A stretch of 46,109 nucleotides of DNA from Actinomycetes bacterium. GTDB taxonomy: Bacteria; Actinomycetota; Coriobacteriia; Anaerosomatales; Anaerosomataceae. The first letter of the stretch is position 1. The number at the start of each line of letters is the position of its first letter. The translations under genes and the position numbers were made by a program. A model generated the notes under the pieces. It did no database searches. It saw only the letters and a list, made by a program, of their open reading frames with translations, and was not told the DNA's origin. Where the stretch lies: contig JAJFTE010000117.1 of NCBI GenBank assembly GCA_021373175.1, positions 1-46,109 on the forward strand. Direction: 5' to 3'. This document shows, one piece after another, positions 18,168 to 25,641 of the stretch.

Positions 18168-19361
18168 CTATTCCGCTTTGCCAGACGGCCCCTCGGGCCT
18201 TCTGTGGCGACGCCTGCGGGCTGCCGGCGGCCGGTTCTCGCCGCTCCCCTGTGCGCTTGCAGGCTTCGGCTGCTGACCCGCGTGCGCACCGGGCTGCCGC
18301 GGCGGATTCTGCTTCTGGGGGCCAGGCTTCTGAACCTGCTGCGGCGCGCTTTGCTGTTGCGCGTCCGGAGCCGCACCTTCGGCGGGCTTCTTCTGAGGGC
18401 TGCGACGACGGCGCTTGCGCTCGGTGTGCTGCTGATCGGCAGCGGGAGTTGAAGCGACCGCCGGGGTCGTAGACGGCATGTCACGGATGAAGACCGGCGC
18501 GAAGGCCGGGTCGTCGACGACAGGCAGCGCCTCTGCCTTGACACGGCACGGGCAGCCCTTGCCGCACGAGCAGTCCATCGCTGAAAGCGGAACCTCGATG
18601 CGCGCACCACCCTCAAGCAGCAGTGTGATCATCTCTTTGGGCGTGTTCATATCGATGACTTTGCCAAGACCCTGTGGCGTCTCGATGATGGCGTTTCGCC
18701 GAGGCGCGCGGGTCTTGAAGTCCTTGTACGCCTCAAACTCGTAGCGCAGGCAGCACATGAGCCGTCCGCAGAGCCCGGATATCTTGAGCGGGTTGAGCGG
18801 CAGATCCTGTTCTTTGGCCATGCGGATGGAGACCGGCTGGAACTCCCCGCCGAAACGGACGCAGCACAGCTGCTGACCGCAGTGGCCGAGGCCTCCCACG
18901 AGGCGAGCTTCGTCGCGCACGCCGATCTGCCGCATGTCGATGCGGGTCTTGAACTCGGAGGCGAGGTCGCGCACGAGGTCGCGGAAATCGACGCGCTCCT
19001 CGGCAACGAAGTAGAAAACCATCTTGCTGTCGTCGAAGAGCGTCTCGACGCCGATCGGCTTCATGTCGAGCTTGTACTTCGCGATGAGCCGGCGAAACGT
19101 CTCCATCGCCTGCGGCTCGCGTCCGTTCAGCTTCTCGGCACGTTCGAGATCGACGTCGCCGGCAACGCGCAGCACCGACTTGAGACCCGGCGGCACCGCG
19201 GCGGGCTCGACCTGTTTGGGTGCGAGCACGACCTCACCGAACTCTTCGCCGCGTTCCGTGGTGACGACCACATGATCGCCCTCGGTCGGCTCAGTGCCGG
19301 CCGGGTCGAAGTACAGGACCTTGCCTGCATACTTGAACTTGACTCCCACTATCGTGGGCAT
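18168..19361 (-). CDS. ricT: PSP1 / RicT (YaaT) family protein
   Basis: A 397-residue protein. The N-terminal PSP1 domain carries many conserved cysteines: GHCGQQLCCVRF, GLCGRLMCCLRYEF, and a CSCGKGCPC cluster near residue 266. From about residue 300 on is a low-complexity tail rich in Gln, Pro, Lys and Arg. In Bacillus, RicT is part of the Ric complex, which carries Fe-S clusters and stimulates RNase Y mRNA processing and phosphorelay steps. Gene order holB then yaaT is widespread in Gram-positive bacteria. The ATG at 19361 has GGGAGG 8 bases upstream and overlaps holB by 13 bases. The basic tail is longer than usual. Confidence 0.9.
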   Translation of the reverse strand: MPTIVGVKFKYAGKVLYFDPAGTEPTEGDHVVVTTERGEEFGEVVLAPKQVEPAAVPPGLKSVLRVAGDVDLERAEKLNGREPQAMETFRRLIAKYKLDMKPIGVETLFDDSKMVFYFVAEERVDFRDLVRDLASEFKTRIDMRQIGVRDEARLVGGLGHCGQQLCCVRFGGEFQPVSIRMAKEQDLPLNPLKISGLCGRLMCCLRYEFEAYKDFKTRAPRRNAIIETPQGLGKVIDMNTPKEMITLLLEGGARIEVPLSAMDCSCGKGCPCRVKAEALPVVDDPAFAPVFIRDMPSTTPAVASTPAADQQHTERKRRRRSPQKKPAEGAAPDAQQQSAPQQVQKPGPQKQNPPRQPGAHAGQQPKPASAQGSGENRPPAARRRRHRRPEGPSGKAE

Positions 19362-20479
19362 CGGAGGACCTCCCGGATGTCGAACAGCATGGCCTCGATG
19401 GCCAGCTGGGGGCTCACATTATACGAGATTCGCCGCCGAGCGGTGTCGACGGCCTCCATGGCCGCCAAAGCGGCCTTCGGCGTGATGGCTGCTGCCACCT
19501 CATCCATCGCATCTGCAACATCGGCGTTGGCCACGTACACGCCAGCGCCCTGTGATACTGCCAAGCAATCCCGAAGCCAGCTCTGCGCGACGCCGAGAAT
19601 CTCGCCGACGCCTTCGCGCTCACGGGCCGTCAGCTCCCGCCTATGACGCTCCTCGAGCGGCCTGGTCGAGACGGTCTTGCCGAGAACCGCACGGTACTCC
19701 TCAAGCTCGTCGCCCTGGGCGGACTTGACTTCGTCGAGCGGCGCCTTCACGGCGGCGAGCAGCGCACGCGCCGCTTCCAGCACGTCATAACTGTCCATGA
19801 GCGGCAGACGCTTCAGCGACTCAAGGCACAGGTCGCGGGCGGCGAGCCGCCCCGGCGATCGCAGCAGCTCCTCGGCACGCGGTACGACGCCGCCGGCCGC
19901 CGCGAGCGCAGCCCGCGCCTGTCGCGTGTCCACCCCAAGACGCTCCACCAGCAGGGCCTCGGCCACCGACGGCGGCACCGGGCGGAAACGAACAACCTGG
20001 CAGCGGGACGCGATCGTAGGCAGCACCATCTCGTACGAGCGTGTCAGCAAGACGATGACGACGTCGTCTGGCGGCTCCTCGAGCGTCTTTAGAAACGCGT
20101 TCGCCGACTCGGCATTGAACCGGTCAGCCTCCTCGATGACATACACCTTATGCGAAGCCTGCACCGGCTTCAGGTTCACGTCGCGAATGATCTCCCTGGC
20201 CTGCTCGATGATGTACGTCGCGGCGCCTTCGGGACGAACGACGTGCACGTCCGGGTGATGCCCGCCGAGGACCCGCAAACAAGTCGCGCACGATCCGCAC
20301 CCGCCGTCGTCGCAGAACATGGCACAGGCGAGCGCGAGCGCCGCGGTCTTCTTGCCCGAGCCGCTTGGCCCCACGAACAGATATGCGTGCGACACGGTGC
20401 CGCTTGCCACTGCGTTGCTCAGGAAGCTGGCGACGCGCGTCTGTGAGGGGATCTCGTCCCAAACGCAGGTGCCAGCCAT
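19349..20479 (-). CDS. holB: DNA polymerase III subunit delta prime
   Basis: A 376-residue clamp-loader subunit of the AAA+ type. It has a P-loop GPSGSGKKT, a zinc module with four cysteines (CDDGGCGSCATC), the Walker B segment YVIEEADRFN, the LKTLEEPP sensor region, and the SRC motif in TIASRCQVVRF. The ATG at 20479 overlaps the tmk stop by one base. tmk-holB-yaaT is a common conserved trio. Confidence 0.94.
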   Translation of the reverse strand: MAGTCVWDEIPSQTRVASFLSNAVASGTVSHAYLFVGPSGSGKKTAALALACAMFCDDGGCGSCATCLRVLGGHHPDVHVVRPEGAATYIIEQAREIIRDVNLKPVQASHKVYVIEEADRFNAESANAFLKTLEEPPDDVVIVLLTRSYEMVLPTIASRCQVVRFRPVPPSVAEALLVERLGVDTRQARAALAAAGGVVPRAEELLRSPGRLAARDLCLESLKRLPLMDSYDVLEAARALLAAVKAPLDEVKSAQGDELEEYRAVLGKTVSTRPLEERHRRELTAREREGVGEILGVAQSWLRDCLAVSQGAGVYVANADVADAMDEVAAAITPKAALAAMEAVDTARRRISYNVSPQLAIEAMLFDIREVLRCPR

Positions 20480-21117
20480 CACTGCTCCAGCCGCAGTCCT
20501 GCACGCTCGAGGACCGGCGCCAGCGCAGCGCGCACGCTGCCCCAGACGGCGTCGGCGCGGTCTCGCTCGATGACGACCCATCGTGCGGGCTCCGCTCGCG
20601 CCAGTTCGAGATAGCCGGCCCGGACACGCGCGTGGACCGCGAGCTCCTCGCGCTCCAGCCGATCGGCCTCGGCCGGTGCCGCGGCTGCGATTCCCTCACC
20701 AGGGTCGATGTCGAGCAAGATGGTGCGGTCGGGGACGAGTCCTCGCGTGGCCCATTCGTTCACGCCGCGCACCGTGGCAAGGTCGAGACCGCGACCGTAT
20801 CCCTGGTACGCCACCGTGGAGTCCGCGTAACGATCGCAGATGACCACGCGGCCGGTCTCGAGCGCCGGTCGGATGACCGTCGCGCTCAGCTGAGCGCGAC
20901 TTGCCGCGAACAGCAGCGTCTCGGCAACCGCGTCGAGGCCTTCGTGCCGCGGATCCAGCAGGATGTCCCGGACGCCTTCTCCAACGATCGTGCCGCCAGG
21001 TTCGCGGAGCACGAGCGGCTCGCACCCGATATCACGAAGCGCCGAGGCAAGCCGCATGATCTGCGTGGTCTTGCCGGAGCCGTCGCCACCCTCGAAGGTG
21101 ATGAAGACGCCGCTCAC
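20479..21117 (-). CDS. tmk: Thymidylate kinase
   Basis: A 212-residue P-loop kinase that makes dTDP from dTMP. It has the P-loop FEGGDGSGKTT, the DR(Y) motif CDRYADSTVAYQGYGRGLD, and the lid region. The GTG at 21117 is chosen: a GGAAGG site lies 7 bases upstream and it overlaps the fumarase beta stop as GTGA. An in-frame GTG at 21132 is an alternative. Confidence 0.95.
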   Translation of the reverse strand: MSGVFITFEGGDGSGKTTQIMRLASALRDIGCEPLVLREPGGTIVGEGVRDILLDPRHEGLDAVAETLLFAASRAQLSATVIRPALETGRVVICDRYADSTVAYQGYGRGLDLATVRGVNEWATRGLVPDRTILLDIDPGEGIAAAAPAEADRLEREELAVHARVRAGYLELARAEPARWVVIERDRADAVWGSVRAALAPVLERAGLRLEQ

Positions 21118-21677
21118 AACCGTGCCTTCCACTCGGCAGGCGCAATCGCGTACAGGTCGTGTCCCTCAGCGTCAATCGCCACGAATGCCGGGAAGTCCTC
21201 GAGTTCCATGCGGACGAGCGCCTCGGTGCCCAGTTCCGGCCACGCGACCGTCTCGGCAGAGCGCACGTGCGTGGCGAGCAGCGCCGCCGAGCCCCCCACG
21301 GCCGCAAAGTAGACCGCGCCGGTGGCAATGCAGGCATCCCGCGCGGCGGCCGAGCGGGCGCCTTTACCGATGGTCGCGGTGATGCCTGCAGCGAGCAGCG
21401 CGGGCGTCCAGGCGTCCATCCGCCTGGCGGTGGTCGGTCCGAGCGACCCGACCGGACGACCGGCGGCACGCGGTGTCGGTCCGGCGTAGAAGAGCGTCTG
21501 TCCGGCGAGTCCGAACGGTAGCCTACCGGTGCGCTCAAGCTCGGCGACGATGCGCTCGTGCGTGGCGTCGCGGGCGGTAAAGACTGTGCCCGAGAGCAGC
21601 ACACGATCCCCTGCGGCAAGCGCGGCAAGCTCGCCAACGCTCGCGGGAAGCGAGATGCGTGTCGCCTTAGTTGGCAT
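21114..21677 (-). CDS. Fumarate hydratase class I, beta (C-terminal) subunit
   Basis: A 187-residue Fe-S hydro-lyase beta domain. It has LAAGDRVLLSGTVFTARDATHERI, YAGPTPRAAGRPVGSLGPTTARRMD and IGKGARS, which are typical of the fumarase/tartrate dehydratase beta chain that contributes substrate-binding residues. It needs the alpha chain encoded at 23115-23954, from which it is separated by a transporter gene. The ATG at 21677 (MPTKATRISLP) is chosen, overlapping the transporter gene by 11 bases; upstream residues in this frame do not look like fumarase. Confidence 0.93.
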   Translation of the reverse strand: MPTKATRISLPASVGELAALAAGDRVLLSGTVFTARDATHERIVAELERTGRLPFGLAGQTLFYAGPTPRAAGRPVGSLGPTTARRMDAWTPALLAAGITATIGKGARSAAARDACIATGAVYFAAVGGSAALLATHVRSAETVAWPELGTEALVRMELEDFPAFVAIDAEGHDLYAIAPAEWKARL

Positions 21678-23115
21678 CGACGGTCTCCTGCTCCGTATCG
21701 AAACCACGCCAGTTGAGCGTACGGTACGCGTAGAACGCGGCACCCAGCACGATGAGCGATGCCAACACGAGCGTCACCCGCGGGCCCGAGAACCACACCC
21801 TCGCCGGGTCGACGCCCTGCGACTTGGCTATAGCGAGCGTCGCCCTGCCGACCAGGTCGCCGATTGGCGCTACGACCACCATCGATAGTAGCAGTGAGAC
21901 CCTGATGACCGATTCCATCGCGGTGAAGACCCGGCCGCGGATCTCATCGGCCACCGTCTTAACCACATAGGTGTTTCCCGAGACGGTGAGAGCAGCGATC
22001 GACAGCCCCGCCACCAGGGCGAAGACAGCCGCGACCCAGTACTGGCTGCTAAGCGAGAAGACCAGCATGCCGCCACCGAAGAGCACCACGCCGCCCAGGA
22101 AGAGCGCTTGGAGCGGCACGCGCTCCGCCAACTTCGGGACGAGAAGCGCTCCGGCCACCATCCCAAGCGCGATGAAGACCAGCATGAACGTCTGCGGCGC
22201 CGCGATCAGCCTGCGCATCGCCACGACCTTGTCGAGGAACGGCACGCCACCCGAGAGGTTCTGCTGCACGTGAACCAGGCCGACCGTGATGATGGCGCCT
22301 CCGCCCAGGATGGCGGTTCCGACCGTGACCAGCAGCCCGCGAAGCTCGCGGTGCTGACCCAGGAACCGGAACGACTCGATCGCGTCCTTGCCGAGAAGCG
22401 AAAGCGTGAACTTCCCGTCGTGCGCCACCTTCGAGCGGACCGAGATCGTCGTCACGGCGATCGCGGACACCACGAAGCTGAGCGCGTTCACGAACACGCC
22501 GGCGCGAGGACCCAGGAGCGCGGGCGCGAGACCGCCCACAAGCAGGGCTACGACCGGGAAGTTCGACGCCAGCATCCAACGGATGATCGCCTCGAACGCC
22601 GCGAGGATCGCACCTGACATCGTCAGTCCGATGAGCATGCTCGCTTGCTGCGTCGTGTACGAAAGCCCGTTGGCAACGGTGATCTCATCCTCCTCCACAA
22701 GATGCGGGATGAGTGCGTTTTTCGCGGGCGTGAAGAAGAGCGACGCCACCTCCATCGTAAAGACCACAAGGTAGATGACAGCAAGGCTGTTGGTGAACAG
22801 GAGCCCAAGCGTGAGTACGGCGCGCACCACGTCACATGCGATCATGAGGCGGCGGCGATCGAACCGATCGACCAGCACACCGATGACAGAGCTCAGGAGC
22901 AACGACGGCAGGATCTTGACGATCATGATGCCGGCCACAGCGAACGCAGATCCGCCCGAGAGCGTCGTGACGAGCGGGATGAGCAGACCGATAACGAGCC
23001 AGTCGCCGATACCGCTCACGAACTGGCTCAGCCACAGGTTCCGGAACCGGCCGTTGCGAAGCAGCGGCAGATATGCCGCCTTCACCTCAAGTCGCTGCAT
23101 CTGTGTCTCGGCCAT
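21667..23115 (-). CDS. MFS transporter
   Basis: A 482-residue protein with about 12 transmembrane helices. The N-terminus LLRNGRFRNLWLSQFVSGIGDWL and the loop VLVDRFDRRRLMIACD between TM2 and TM3 (the MFS signature loop) place it with drug/siderophore-exporter-like MFS proteins. Substrate unknown. The ATG at 23115 overlaps the fumarase alpha TGA (ATGA), and its own end overlaps the start of fumarase beta. It is therefore translationally embedded between the two fumarase subunit genes, which makes a dicarboxylate substrate worth testing, though the family resemblance does not point to one. Confidence 0.92.
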   Translation of the reverse strand: MAETQMQRLEVKAAYLPLLRNGRFRNLWLSQFVSGIGDWLVIGLLIPLVTTLSGGSAFAVAGIMIVKILPSLLLSSVIGVLVDRFDRRRLMIACDVVRAVLTLGLLFTNSLAVIYLVVFTMEVASLFFTPAKNALIPHLVEEDEITVANGLSYTTQQASMLIGLTMSGAILAAFEAIIRWMLASNFPVVALLVGGLAPALLGPRAGVFVNALSFVVSAIAVTTISVRSKVAHDGKFTLSLLGKDAIESFRFLGQHRELRGLLVTVGTAILGGGAIITVGLVHVQQNLSGGVPFLDKVVAMRRLIAAPQTFMLVFIALGMVAGALLVPKLAERVPLQALFLGGVVLFGGGMLVFSLSSQYWVAAVFALVAGLSIAALTVSGNTYVVKTVADEIRGRVFTAMESVIRVSLLLSMVVVAPIGDLVGRATLAIAKSQGVDPARVWFSGPRVTLVLASLIVLGAAFYAYRTLNWRGFDTEQETVDAN

Positions 23116-23954
23116 CAGACCACCTCCAGCGTGACGCTCCGCATCGCGCAGCAGCCAAGGTTGACCGCCGCCGGCAGCGCGGCGATGTGGCACGGCGCCG
23201 AGATGACGCGAACGCCAAGCGCGGTCGTAACGCCGCCAAGCCCCGCAGGCCCCACGCCCGTGGCGTTCACGACGCCGAGGAGGCGTTCCTCGAAGGCGCG
23301 TACCCTCGGATCGAGCGAGCGCTCGTCCAGCGGCAGCAGAAGCGCCCTCTTGGCGAGCTTCGCGACGCTGTCGAAGGTCCCGCCAACGCCAACGCCGACG
23401 ATCAGCGGCGGGCACGCCCCGCTTGCCTTCGCCTCGACGGTGCGTTCGACGATCTCAACCACGCCATCCGCCCCCGCCGAGGGGTCGAGCATGGCCACGA
23501 CGCTCGCGTTGTCGGAGCCGCCGCCTTTGAGCATCACATGCACCGTGGCCCCGCTGCCGCGACGGAGTGTCACGTCGAGAAACGCCGGCGTGTTGTCGCC
23601 AGTGTTGCCACGGTCGAAAAGCGCATCACGCACGACACTCATACGCAGGCCGTTGTCCGAGTAGGCCCGCGCCACAGCACGATCAATCTCCGCTTGCAGG
23701 CCGACCGGCGCGCACTCATCGGCGCCGAGCTCCACCCACACCCAGACCGTGCCGGTGTCCTGACACAACGGCACCCGGTCCCGAGCGGCGATCTCGGCGT
23801 TTTCAAGAAGCTGTCCAAGCACCGCTCTGCCGCGCGCCGAAGGCTCGCTATCGTACGCCCTGCGCAACGCCGAGAGCACGTCGGGCCGCAGGGTGACCGC
23901 TGCTTGCGCCACGGCATCCTCGACGGCCGCCGCGATGGCTGTCGCGCCTGGCAC
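23115..23954 (-). CDS. Fumarate hydratase class I, alpha (N-terminal) subunit
   Basis: A 279-residue Fe-S hydro-lyase alpha chain that interconverts fumarate and malate with the beta chain. The three expected cluster cysteines are in LCQDTGTVWVWVELG, SGACPPLIVGVGVGG and LGCCAMRSV. It has a normal length and an oxygen-sensitive [4Fe-4S] centre, fitting an anaerobe. The GTG at 23954 lies 3 bases after the mdh stop. Upstream neighbour mdh makes the adjacent step, so the operon covers oxaloacetate-malate-fumarate. Confidence 0.94.
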   Translation of the reverse strand: MPGATAIAAAVEDAVAQAAVTLRPDVLSALRRAYDSEPSARGRAVLGQLLENAEIAARDRVPLCQDTGTVWVWVELGADECAPVGLQAEIDRAVARAYSDNGLRMSVVRDALFDRGNTGDNTPAFLDVTLRRGSGATVHVMLKGGGSDNASVVAMLDPSAGADGVVEIVERTVEAKASGACPPLIVGVGVGGTFDSVAKLAKRALLLPLDERSLDPRVRAFEERLLGVVNATGVGPAGLGGVTTALGVRVISAPCHIAALPAAVNLGCCAMRSVTLEVV

Positions 23955-23957
23955 GCG

Positions 23958-24893
23958 CTACCCGCCCAGCCCGAGGGAGGCCACGGCGTCGATGACGCCG
24001 GATGCCGAGTCCTGAAGCGCGCAGAGTTCGTCGGCGGTCAGGCCCCACTCGGGGACCTCGATCACCCCCGAGCGGCCGAGCACGGCCGGCACGTTCAGGT
24101 ACACGCCGGAGAGTCCGTACTGCCCGTCAAGCAGCACACACGACGACATGGTCTCGTGCGTGTCGCCAACGATCGCGGCGACCATCGCGGCCACCGATAC
24201 GCCCGGCGCAAAAAACGCGCTTCCTGACTGAAGGAGCGAAACGACTTCGGCTCCTCCGTACACGGTGCTCTTCACGACCGCCGCGACAGCCTCGGCCGAA
24301 AGCACCTCCGTGAGCGGACGGCCCGCGACCGTGGAAAGCCGCGGCAGCGGCACCATCGTGTCACCGTGCGCGCCCAGAACCACAGCGTCGACATCGGAGA
24401 GCGCGGCGCCGGTGGCACGTGCGATGAAGTATGCGAAACGGGCCGAGTCGAGCACACCCCCCATGCCGAGCACCCGCGAAGACGGCAATCCGGAAACCCT
24501 CCACGCGAGGTAGGTCATGACGTCGAGCGGGTTTGTGACGCAAAGGAGCACCGCATCGGGCGAGACCGCGACAGCCTGCTCGACAACGGAGCGCATGATC
24601 GTGCCGTTGATGGTCAGAAGGTCATCACGCGTCATCCCCGGTTTGCGGGGCACGCCCGCCGTGATTACCACGACATCCGATCCGGCGCCGGCCGCGTAGT
24701 TGCTCGAGCCAATGACGCTGCCCGGGAACTGCTCGACAGAACGGGCATGCATCATATCGAGCGCCTTGCCCTGCGCGATACCCTCGGCCACGTCGACCAA
24801 GACCACGTCGGCGGTTCCCTTGAGCGCCATCACGAACGCCGCCGTGGCGCCCACCTGACCCGCACCGGCGACGGTCACTTTCGCCTGCGACAA
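23958..24893 (-). CDS. mdh: Malate dehydrogenase (LDH-like, NAD-dependent)
   Basis: A 311-residue enzyme of the LDH/MDH family. It has the NAD motif VAGAGQVGAT, VVITAGVPRKPGMTRDDLL, the catalytic VTNPLDVMTYL, and LGAHGDTMVPLP with the active-site histidine. Arg rather than Gln at the specificity loop (RKPGMTRDD) agrees with malate as substrate. The start is TTG at 24893 with GGAAGGG 7 bases upstream. First gene of the mdh-fum-MFS-fum-tmk-holB-yaaT run. Confidence 0.96.
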   Translation of the reverse strand: MSQAKVTVAGAGQVGATAAFVMALKGTADVVLVDVAEGIAQGKALDMMHARSVEQFPGSVIGSSNYAAGAGSDVVVITAGVPRKPGMTRDDLLTINGTIMRSVVEQAVAVSPDAVLLCVTNPLDVMTYLAWRVSGLPSSRVLGMGGVLDSARFAYFIARATGAALSDVDAVVLGAHGDTMVPLPRLSTVAGRPLTEVLSAEAVAAVVKSTVYGGAEVVSLLQSGSAFFAPGVSVAAMVAAIVGDTHETMSSCVLLDGQYGLSGVYLNVPAVLGRSGVIEVPEWGLTADELCALQDSASGVIDAVASLGLGG

Positions 24894-24989
24894 TGCACGT
24901 CCCTTCCCGCGTATGAGCGCGGATTCCCAGGTGCAGCGGAGTCGCCGCGACCTTGGTGCATTCTACCATGCGCAGAAGTGGGGACGACG

Positions 24990-25580
24990 CTACGACAGGT
25001 CTGCGGGGTACTGCACGACCGGGCGCTCCCCGCGATGGTGCGCGAGGCGCTGGGCCAGGATCGGCGGGAGTTCGGGAAGCGGTGCCCGTGGCTCCGGAGC
25101 GAACAAGGGAACGGGCACCTCGGCAAGGAGCATGTCTTCGTCCGAGAGCGCCTCGGCAAGCACCTCACCGAGCAGCACGACCGCACTTCCGCCGTGCCCG
25201 GGCTCGCCCGGGGCCGCGCCGGAACGCTCGCTGATGATGATGAGGCCGGCAAGCGAGACCGACAGCGCAAGCGCCAGTTCGAAGACGGCCTCGGCCTGGA
25301 TGTCCGATTCAGCGCCCGGGCTCAGCACGACCACGTCGGGCGGTGCCGAGGCGAGGCGTGCGTGTTCGACCGGATCGATCGCGGCGTCTCCAACGAGAAC
25401 CTCGACCCGTCCGAGCGCATGGATCGCGTGAAGCCCGAAGGCCTCGTCCAGCACGAACCCGCCAGGCGACACGACCGCGTCCACGCCACGAGCGACCGCA
25501 CGCGCTGTCGCTTCGGCAAGTGCGCGGCGCTCTGAGCGCTCATCAGATCTGACCAGCAGCTGCAGGACGGCGAGTTTCAT
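24990..25580 (-). CDS. Shortened nitrilase-superfamily-like protein lacking the catalytic triad
   Basis: A 196-residue protein. The start MKLAVLQLLVRSDERSERRAL and the following RGVDAVVSPGGF match the first strand and the Glu-loop region of carbon-nitrogen hydrolases, but Gly stands where the catalytic Glu of LPE is expected. No Lys/Cys pair resembling the active site is found, and the middle (about 60-80 residues) is missing. The C-terminal part HGGSAVVLLGEVLAEALSDEDMLLAEV closely resembles the end of nitrilases. Probably a pseudo-enzyme with a scaffolding or ligand-binding role; this is inference. ATG start at 25580, 61 bases after topA. Confidence 0.65.
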   Translation of the reverse strand: MKLAVLQLLVRSDERSERRALAEATARAVARGVDAVVSPGGFVLDEAFGLHAIHALGRVEVLVGDAAIDPVEHARLASAPPDVVVLSPGAESDIQAEAVFELALALSVSLAGLIIISERSGAAPGEPGHGGSAVVLLGEVLAEALSDEDMLLAEVPVPLFAPEPRAPLPELPPILAQRLAHHRGERPVVQYPADLS

Positions 25581-25641
25581 AGGGACACCCCGGCTGATGC
25601 AACGGGCTTCACGGGGTTCTTGCCCCGTACGACCTCCGGCG

